Assembly: GCA_025355935.1 (NCBI GenBank)
Contig: JANXYS010000389.1
Span: 1 to 5,204 of the forward strand
DNA length: 5,204 nucleotides
Direction of reading: 5' to 3'
Source of the DNA: Chitinophagales bacterium
GTDB lineage: Bacteria > Bacteroidota > Bacteroidia > Chitinophagales > Chitinophagaceae
The translations under genes and the position numbers were made by a program. The first letter of the stretch is position 1. Every line of letters begins with the position of its first letter. This document shows positions 1-5,204 of the stretch, one piece after another. The notes below the pieces were generated by a model that was not told where the DNA came from, did no database searches, and worked only from the letters and a program-made list of their open reading frames with translations.

Positions 1-204
1 TTTCATCAACCTTTTTGCATGAAAGGGAGTAAGAATAATTCGGTTTTTCACCTTGCTTTTTGGGGTGCCCGGCATTACATTCACAAAGTCTACAACAAAT
101 TCGGCATGACTGTGAGTAATGATAGCAAGATTTATATATGTCCCTTCTGCTACTTCTTCTGAGATTTCAATATTTATTTGACTAGGTTGATCTGCGTTTG
201 ACAT
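1..204 (-). CDS. DUF3467 family small protein, 3' end cut by window edge
   Basis: A reading frame begins at the ATG at 202-204 and stays open for 68 codons to the window edge. It reads MSNADQPSQINIEI, then SEEVAEGTYINLAIITHS, then AEFVVDFVNVMPGTPKSKV, then RIILTPFHAKRLM. The pattern EEVAEGxYxNLAxIxHS, then EFVxDFxxxMPGxPKxKVKxRIxLTPxHAKRL, is the one I recall for DUF3467 proteins of Bacteroidota. These are about 100 residues long and of unknown function, so roughly the last third is missing here. There is no signal peptide or membrane segment, so it is probably cytoplasmic. A second in-frame ATG at 208-210 would add Met-Ile. An in-frame stop at 214-216 rules out any longer start. A -7 promoter match ends at 218, which would put the transcript start almost at the ATG and mildly favours 204. 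It lies 77 bp beyond the lipoprotein stop with a hairpin between, so it is probably a separate transcription unit. The family call is from memory of the motif, not from a search. Confidence 0.85.
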   Translation of the reverse strand, partial: MSNADQPSQINIEISEEVAEGTYINLAIITHSHAEFVVDFVNVMPGTPKSKVKNRIILTPFHAKRLMK

Positions 205-217
205 TATCATTTTTTAG

Positions 218-225
218 CAAAGATA
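218..225 (-). promoter_or_regulatory. Possible Bacteroidota -7 promoter element for the DUF3467 gene
   Basis: Read on the minus strand this is TATCTTTG, an exact match to the Bacteroidota -7 consensus TAnnTTTG. It lies 13 bp before the ATG at 204 (7 bp before the alternative ATG at 210). No TTG triplet is found at the expected -33 spacing, where the terminator hairpin lies instead. If it is used, the transcript would have a very short leader or none. An 8-bp motif with four free or loosely fixed positions can occur by chance in AT-rich DNA, so this is tentative. Confidence 0.35.
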
Positions 226-229
226 ACAG

Positions 230-256
230 CAAAGGGCTCCGAATTGGAACCCTTTG
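230..256 (-). terminator. Hairpin, probable terminator of the SusC/SusD/lipoprotein operon
   Basis: Arms at 230-240 and 246-256 form an 11-bp stem around a 5-nt loop. In the minus-strand RNA the arms are CAAAGGGUUCC and GGAGCCCUUUG, fully paired with one G-U wobble. In the plus-strand sense the wobble becomes a C-A mismatch, so the structure fits minus-strand transcription better. It starts 25 bp after the lipoprotein stop codon, where an operon terminator is expected. The downstream tract (CTGTTATCTTTG) is only partly U-rich, so termination may be incomplete or the hairpin may instead protect the mRNA 3' end. Confidence 0.55.
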
Positions 257-281
257 ATAAAATACTGTAATTTGTTACTTA

Positions 282-1214
282 CTACTGTTTAACAAAATTA
301 TTTACTACGGTACGAAGTCTACCCGCACTATTCATTATTTCGATATAAATGCGGAAGGTCGATCCTGCATATTTAGTGCTGGCGTCACCTACTATTTGAG
401 AAGATACAAGTTTTAACACCACAAGCTTAAAGTTATTATCAGCAATGACTTTCTTCGTAGCATCATCCAAATAAACATTAAAATTACTAAACACTCCATT
501 GTTGTTGTCAAAAGCCAAATTAACACCTACCCCCAAAAATGTTTCTAAATAATACTCCGGTAAAAGCAAAGTATTTCCATCTACGGGACCAATTATTATA
601 GGCACATTTAGACCAGTTGTACCGGGAACTGAAGTGGTATCGTTGGTACCGTTATAACGATAATAACTATGCAGATAATTTCCTGACAAAGGATTACCGA
701 TGATATTAAAAAACAAGGTGTTTTGATTTGATGATAAAGCCTTGCCTGATGCATCAGTTATAGAAATAGGAATCAAATAACTAACCGCCGGATCGGTTGC
801 AGCTTTATAGAAAGTGATTGTTGTAGTAGCATATTGCTGGCCTGCCGGAATGGTCAATGTAGTAGCTGCCAACTTATAACCTGATGCATCTAATGCCTGG
901 TAATTTTTGCCATTCGCTGCATTGTAGGAAACTATTTGTTTAGGGTCATACCCGATAGTGACTTTTGTTGGGGTTGCCGGTAAATTTACAGATGCTAAAT
1001 TCACTGTAATCGTAATAGTCGTTGTATCAGTCGGAAACGCAACATTGGAAGCGGAAACTCCTAACAGGCCACCATTGACTAATAAAACATGATCTTGAAG
1101 TTGAGAGAAATCTGTACCAAGTTCATTGCGATTTTTAACACATGAAGTAAGGCTCATAAGTACCAATGCAAACGCAGTTATCAAACCTGTCCACTTATTA
1201 ATTTTTATTTTCAT
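282..1214 (-). CDS. DUF1735 (BT_3987-like) surface lipoprotein, third gene of the SusC/SusD operon
   Basis: A complete 310-residue protein that ends in TAG. Residues 1-24 form a lipoprotein signal peptide: a basic start (MKIKINK), a hydrophobic core, and a lipobox LTSC with the lipidated cysteine at 25. Residues about 55-172 look like the DUF1735 domain found in Bacteroidota surface lipoproteins: VSYN near 95-98, a LTIPAGQQ turn near 120-127, and SYLIPISIT near 145-153. The region from about 178 to 310 is a second, probably beta-rich part that I cannot assign. The frame is open upstream to an ATG at 1331, but that start would overlap the SusD gene and add 39 residues before the signal peptide. 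The ATG at 1214 puts the signal peptide at the N-terminus and gives a 34-bp gap after SusD, with an A-rich leader and no Shine-Dalgarno sequence. Related proteins are encoded beside SusC/SusD pairs and are thought to help bind the ligand at the cell surface. That role is inferred from the family and position. Confidence 0.85.
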   Translation of the reverse strand: MKIKINKWTGLITAFALVLMSLTSCVKNRNELGTDFSQLQDHVLLVNGGLLGVSASNVAFPTDTTTITITVNLASVNLPATPTKVTIGYDPKQIVSYNAANGKNYQALDASGYKLAATTLTIPAGQQYATTTITFYKAATDPAVSYLIPISITDASGKALSSNQNTLFFNIIGNPLSGNYLHSYYRYNGTNDTTSVPGTTGLNVPIIIGPVDGNTLLLPEYYLETFLGVGVNLAFDNNNGVFSNFNVYLDDATKKVIADNNFKLVVLKLVSSQIVGDASTKYAGSTFRIYIEIMNSAGRLRTVVNNFVKQ

Positions 1215-1248
1215 ATTCACTTTTTTAAAGTTGATTTTATTCTTATAA

Positions 1249-2772
1249 CTATCTGATCCAAAATATTTTCCCTGTCTGATGATCAATATTGCCTTCCGCA
1301 CCCACATTATCAGGGTTTTTAGAATACTCACTGGTTGGATATTTATAACGCAAAGGAATTCTTGGTATATCTATAAAAGGCGAAACGCTTAATGGTGTAT
1401 TTCCTAATGGACCTGGATAAGGAGCTGTACCAGTATGCAGGTAATCAAATCTCCTGTAATCGGCATATGCTTCAAAACTATTTATACTGTTTAAGGCTGC
1501 CCATTTCTGACGTAGGATTATTGTCTGCTTTGCTAAAATAGTTGTCGCTGTGGAAAAATCTACCTGCGCATTTCCAGATTGAGAATAATAAGCAGTTGCT
1601 GCTGCAGCAAAATTCGGAACTTTTAAATAACGGAATGATTCAGTAATTCCTTGCTGATAGAGCGTTTGCGCGTCCCCGGGAATGTATCCCAACACTGCTG
1701 CTTCAGCCTGTAAAAAATAACTTTCGGCAGCGAGCATCATTACTGCTGCTTCCCCTGGACCAACTAGAACCCCAGGCCCAAATAATGAATAATTACCATT
1801 GGTAGGATTACCATTAGTAGCACCCAATGTGTTACCTACAAATGTATTGGGAGTATTTTTCAGTGGCGAAAATTCTCTATTTAACCGGGGATCATTGTTG
1901 TTTTGATAAAAGCTAACGGCAAATTTACTGGGAGCCCAAAAATCTCCATAACTTGAAACTTGACCGCCACTTAAGTCATAAAATCTTTGCCAGAAAGGGT
2001 TTCCCTTTCCCGCCGAATTTGAATAACCTGGTTGAACTAAAGCATCTTGTGTTAAAAAGCCAGCGCCTTCATTTTTGGTAAGGTCTAAATTGGTTTGAAA
2101 GAAAGGCGGCTTAGCTGTTAATTCAGACATACGCAATAACATTCTTAACCGTACGGTATTGGCGAACTTCACCCATTTTGTCTTATCCCCTCCAAACATT
2201 ACATCAGAATTTCCAGCGACTGTAGTACCAGCATTTTTTATAAGGGTAATACCTCTTTGAATTTCCTTAAATAAACTATCATATACTACCATGCCTTTAG
2301 TATAAGTAGGCCTTAGTGAAAGCGAGCCTTTTAAAGCATCTGTATATGGAACATCATTCCAAAGATCTACTAAGTGATGAAACTGATAAGCCTTCATGAT
2401 CCTGGCTGTACCTTCCAAAAAAGGAAGATTAGTGCTTGCTGCTTTATCCTGAATATACTGGTAATCTTCCAAGTTGTCGTAAACAGCAGCCCACAGGCCA
2501 TCACCAAAATCAGTAGTCATTTTATAAGTGCTAAAATCGGTAGAGCTGATAGCGTAACTTCCGCTGATAGCCCATGAAGCCAACCATCCACTATGTTCCG
2601 AACGGCCAGGATACCATTGTGCTACTGTAGCTACTAATGCAGATGGTAACACGGTGCCAGGATCCGCAGAAGTAGACTGGTTAGGATTGGTATTTACATC
2701 CAGATATCCCTTCTTACATCCTACCCCCGCTATTAATGAAATGGAGGTAAGTACTAAAAATATTTTTTTCAT
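1249..2772 (-). CDS. SusD/RagB-family nutrient-binding outer membrane lipoprotein (SusD-like_2 type)
   Basis: A complete 507-residue protein, typical in length for the family, ending in TAG. Residues 1-18 are a lipoprotein signal peptide and Cys19 (AGVGC) is the expected lipidation site. Family hallmarks in order are YLDVNTNPN (23-31), WAAVYDNLEDYQYI (94-107), LVDLWNDVPYTDAL (134-147), GDKTKWVKFANTVRLRMLL (195-213), NDPRL (293-297), AAESYFLQAEAAV (348-360) and RYKYPTSEYSKNPDNV (475-490). These fit the SusD-like_2 branch with its TPR-like helical scaffold better than classical SusD. SusD proteins sit on the outer face of the outer membrane as a hinged lid over their SusC partner and deliver the ligand to it. 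The SusC gene lies 27 bp upstream on the same strand, and a DUF1735 lipoprotein gene starts 34 bp downstream. The start at 2772 is supported by the signal peptide; the leader is A-rich with no Shine-Dalgarno sequence. The substrate cannot be told from sequence and need not be starch or even a sugar. Confidence 0.97.
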   Translation of the reverse strand: MKKIFLVLTSISLIAGVGCKKGYLDVNTNPNQSTSADPGTVLPSALVATVAQWYPGRSEHSGWLASWAISGSYAISSTDFSTYKMTTDFGDGLWAAVYDNLEDYQYIQDKAASTNLPFLEGTARIMKAYQFHHLVDLWNDVPYTDALKGSLSLRPTYTKGMVVYDSLFKEIQRGITLIKNAGTTVAGNSDVMFGGDKTKWVKFANTVRLRMLLRMSELTAKPPFFQTNLDLTKNEGAGFLTQDALVQPGYSNSAGKGNPFWQRFYDLSGGQVSSYGDFWAPSKFAVSFYQNNNDPRLNREFSPLKNTPNTFVGNTLGATNGNPTNGNYSLFGPGVLVGPGEAAVMMLAAESYFLQAEAAVLGYIPGDAQTLYQQGITESFRYLKVPNFAAAATAYYSQSGNAQVDFSTATTILAKQTIILRQKWAALNSINSFEAYADYRRFDYLHTGTAPYPGPLGNTPLSVSPFIDIPRIPLRYKYPTSEYSKNPDNVGAEGNIDHQTGKIFWIR

Positions 2773-2799
2773 TTTATGATTTTTCAGTTAACTATTTAT

Positions 2800-5204
2800 T
2801 TAGAATATGATATTAACATTGGCTCCAAAAGTTCTTGTAGGAGGGTTCTGATTAATATCAGTAGTACCAATAGCATTCCCAGTAGTATTACTAAATTCCG
2901 GATCAGTCCATACATTTTCCTTAGCAGTTTTGGTAAATATATTACGTCCCACCATTGCCACAGAAATTTGCTTGATAACCGATTTATCCCTGAACAGGCT
3001 TTTCGGAAAAGTATAAGAAAGTGATACTTCACGTATTTTCCAAAAATCTGCACTATTCAGATAAGTACTACCAACTCCGTTCCAGGTACTTGCCCAAAAA
3101 TCGTTATTCCCATTTTTTACAACTATATCTGTATTTGGAACGTATTTGCCAGAACCATCCTTGTAAGATGAATTAGGTAGGACAAATTGCTGACGGCCGG
3201 ACTGTGCTGAATACCATGAAACGCCTGTAAAATCCAACGCAGTTCCAATTGAATTATAGATAACCGCACCAAATCGTCCTTCAGCTAAAGCTGTTAGAGT
3301 AAAACCTTTGAAACTTACACTAGTTGTTAAACCAACTTTATAAGGGGGATTTGAGGTTCCATAAGTAGATAAAGAATCATTAGGGGTGGGAAAACCTGAT
3401 TTACTATCCACTATGATTCTTCTCTGCGGGTCACGTTTCCAATCTGTTAATTTAATTTGTGGAAAAGCTTTACCCTTTATAACATATTGATCAGCTGCAC
3501 CAGTTAACAAGAAATCATTGATGCCAGGATAAAGTGATAAAACTTTATTTTCATTGTATGAAAAGTTTCCACCTATATCCCACCTAACTCCGCCCATTCT
3601 TGAATTATCAACAGCGGTTAGATTAAGATCTACCTCAATACCTTTATTCTGCATTTCCCCACTGTTTAAAAGAGCAGAAGTGAAACCCGTAGCAGAACTC
3701 ACCTGCACAGGAAGCGTTTGATTTGTAGTATTTTGCTGATAAGCAGTTGCTTTCAAACTTATCCTGTTTTTCAAAAACCCTAGTTCAACACCAACTTCTT
3801 TTTCGGTCGTAAATTCGGGCTTAAGTAAACGGTTGTTTAAAGCATTAGATACAGTAAAGCCTGCAGTGCTTCCATAAGGGAAATTTGCAGCAGCATTAAA
3901 AACATTATCTAAACTGTACGGATCTATACTTACATTACCTGTTTTACCATAAGCACCACGTAGTTTACCATAGCTTAAAATTCTATTACCTTTTAACCCT
4001 GGTATTGCATCTGTAAAAACAAATGCAATATCACCTGCAGGATAATGATAGCTTCTTTGAGACGCATCTAACCTTGAGTCCCAATCATTACGAATACTAC
4101 CATGTAAAAAGAGGTATTCATGAAATCCAAGGGTAAGATCGGCAAATGCACCGGTTTTTCTTAACTGAGAAAAATTCTCATAAACACCTGCTTCACCGAC
4201 TCTGTTTGAAATATTAAAGAAATTAGGAATTACTAAGTTAGCCGCAGACAAATTTATTTGACGTGCAGTTTCATCAAAGGTTGTTCCACCTAGTACTAAT
4301 TTTGTAGAGATGCTGCCAAAATTTCTATTAAAGTTAGCAAACACGTTACCTGTTAAACGGTTATTGTATGAGAATCCATCAATAGCTGCAGCAGGAAAAT
4401 CTGTTGTAGACCTACCGGAACCATACACATCAGCTTTTGCCCAATCTGCAAATTTGAATGCCTGAGCGGTGAATTTCTGAGTACGGTCAAACCTGGTAAT
4501 CGCTGCAACCCCTGTTAAGCTAAACCAATCCGTAACTTTATAATTTAAGTTGATATTACCAATTATGGTATTTCTTTTCGTATCGTTTCTTGATTGATCA
4601 ATTTGCCAGTATGGGTTACCATAATAGGCATTAAAATAACCATTGGGATTAGCAAAAGGATCCGTCTGCCAATTTCTATAATTCCTCAAATCAATACCCG
4701 GACCAGTATTAAGTACTGTCCAATACACTGCTCTGTTTTGATAATAAGATCCACCAAAAGTAGAAGTAGGATTACCGGGTACCGAAAATGAACCTGGCGT
4801 TGTATTAGAGTGTTGAAGGGTATAGTCTACGGCGAATCCTACATTTAATCTACCAAAATCCCTTGTGCCATTTACCCTAAAGGTATTTCTATGATTTTTA
4901 TCTCCCGGAATTGTACCAGTAATAGCCACATCCTGCATACTAAGGAAAAATTTGCTTTTATCATCGCCACCAGAAATTGAGAAATCATTCTGTTGAGTAA
5001 TCCCTTTGTTAAAAAATCCTAATTTGGCATTAGGTTTAGCAGAATATATACCGTGTTGTAAAGAATCAAAGAAAGTACCATCGGCATTAAAGAATCTTAC
5101 AGGTGCACCTATTGTTATGGGAGCCCCATTAAATCGTGGACCGTAGTTTTGATTCTCATAAGGAACGTAGGGAACAGTAGGGTTCTCGGGAAAATAAACA
5201 ATAC
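2800..5204 (-). CDS. SusC/RagA-family TonB-dependent outer membrane transporter, N-terminus outside the window
   Basis: The frame is open from the right edge (first full codon 5200-5202) to a TAA at 2800-2802, giving 800 residues. The ATG at 4936-4938 is internal: the 88 codons before it contain no stop and carry family sequence, including YGPRFNGAP (20-28), GFFNKGITQQNDFSISGG (62-79) and KFFLS just before that Met. Later barrel motifs, numbered over the visible residues, are LKPEFTTEKEVGVELGF (460-476), NSGEMQNKGIEVDLN (513-527), SNPPYKVGL (617-625), SADFWKIREVSLSYTFP (717-733) and VGRNIF (751-756). The protein ends in NVNIIF, with the terminal Phe used for outer-membrane barrel assembly. 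Family members are about 1000-1100 residues, so the signal peptide, the carboxypeptidase-D-like domain and most of the plug with the TonB box are missing here. It imports ligand handed over by the SusD lipoprotein encoded 27 bp downstream, driven by TonB-ExbBD. No frameshift or internal stop is seen. The operon promoter must lie beyond the window. Confidence 0.97.
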   Translation of the reverse strand, partial: IVYFPENPTVPYVPYENQNYGPRFNGAPITIGAPVRFFNADGTFFDSLQHGIYSAKPNAKLGFFNKGITQQNDFSISGGDDKSKFFLSMQDVAITGTIPGDKNHRNTFRVNGTRDFGRLNVGFAVDYTLQHSNTTPGSFSVPGNPTSTFGGSYYQNRAVYWTVLNTGPGIDLRNYRNWQTDPFANPNGYFNAYYGNPYWQIDQSRNDTKRNTIIGNINLNYKVTDWFSLTGVAAITRFDRTQKFTAQAFKFADWAKADVYGSGRSTTDFPAAAIDGFSYNNRLTGNVFANFNRNFGSISTKLVLGGTTFDETARQINLSAANLVIPNFFNISNRVGEAGVYENFSQLRKTGAFADLTLGFHEYLFLHGSIRNDWDSRLDASQRSYHYPAGDIAFVFTDAIPGLKGNRILSYGKLRGAYGKTGNVSIDPYSLDNVFNAAANFPYGSTAGFTVSNALNNRLLKPEFTTEKEVGVELGFLKNRISLKATAYQQNTTNQTLPVQVSSATGFTSALLNSGEMQNKGIEVDLNLTAVDNSRMGGVRWDIGGNFSYNENKVLSLYPGINDFLLTGAADQYVIKGKAFPQIKLTDWKRDPQRRIIVDSKSGFPTPNDSLSTYGTSNPPYKVGLTTSVSFKGFTLTALAEGRFGAVIYNSIGTALDFTGVSWYSAQSGRQQFVLPNSSYKDGSGKYVPNTDIVVKNGNNDFWASTWNGVGSTYLNSADFWKIREVSLSYTFPKSLFRDKSVIKQISVAMVGRNIFTKTAKENVWTDPEFSNTTGNAIGTTDINQNPPTRTFGANVNIIF

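Noticed and set aside
1215..1248. Short ACTTT/AAAGT stem in the SusD-lipoprotein gap
   Set aside because: Five A/T-rich base pairs around a 3-nt loop are too weak to call a terminator or regulatory hairpin.
1786..1822. Small imperfect tandem repeat (TTACCATT units) within the SusD gene
   Set aside because: It encodes a Gly/Asn/Thr-rich loop (TNGNPTNGN) in a surface protein. Two short units give no evidence of a phase-variable or mobile repeat.
2374..2577. Plus-strand open frame of 67 codons
   Set aside because: It lies wholly inside the well-supported SusD gene on the other strand, and its protein has no recognisable motif, signal or plausible start context.
2773..2799. AGTTAACT palindrome (2786-2793) in the SusC-SusD gap
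   Set aside because: An 8-bp palindrome without extension is expected by chance in AT-rich DNA. There is no U-tract or stable stem to suggest a terminator or processing site.
2776..3053. Open frames on both strands (2776-3024 plus, 2796-3053 minus) over the 3' end of the SusC gene
   Set aside because: Both overlap the conserved C-terminal barrel coding sequence in other frames. Their translations are low-complexity by-products without family features.
4594..4791. Plus-strand open frame of 65 codons
   Set aside because: It is antisense to the SusC barrel, and its Ile/Thr/Arg-rich product is what an antisense shadow of this AT-rich gene would look like.

Overview
The window looks like chromosomal DNA from a member of the Bacteroidota, probably Chitinophagales or Sphingobacteriales. 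The DNA is AT-rich by eye. It carries a SusC/SusD outer-membrane pair, a SusD-family lipoprotein and a DUF1735-type lipoprotein. The gene starts are preceded by A/T-rich stretches instead of Shine-Dalgarno sequences. The order-level guess rests on the style of the SusC barrel motifs and the DUF3467 protein and is only an inference.

All supported genes are on the minus strand, so transcription runs from the right edge to the left. From 5204 down to 2800 is a TonB-dependent SusC/RagA-family transporter whose N-terminus lies outside the window; 800 C-terminal residues are visible. After 27 bp comes a complete SusD-like lipoprotein (2772-1249, SusD-like_2 type). After 34 bp comes a complete 310-residue lipoprotein with a DUF1735 (BT_3987-like) N-terminal domain (1214-282). 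These three genes are tightly spaced with no terminator between them and very probably form one operon. A 71-bp gap follows, with an 11-bp hairpin that probably ends the operon and a match to the Bacteroidota -7 promoter element directly after it. The left edge holds the first 68 codons of a small DUF3467 protein (204-1), which is cut by the window end.

The working model is standard for this family. The SusD lipoprotein is a lid on the SusC barrel and captures a ligand outside the cell. SusC then imports it with TonB energy. The DUF1735 lipoprotein is a probable extra surface binding protein. No glycoside hydrolase, sulfatase, peptidase or regulator is visible, so the substrate cannot be named. 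The DUF3467 gene is likely a separate, housekeeping-type unit.

I did not find a new type of system here. The points most worth a second look are the compact terminator/promoter junction, the position of the DUF3467 gene beside a nutrient-uptake locus, the start-site correction for the DUF1735 lipoprotein, and its uncharacterised C-terminal half. No RNA genes, CRISPR arrays, insertion sequences or long repeats were seen, and no gene-free stretch exceeds 71 bp.
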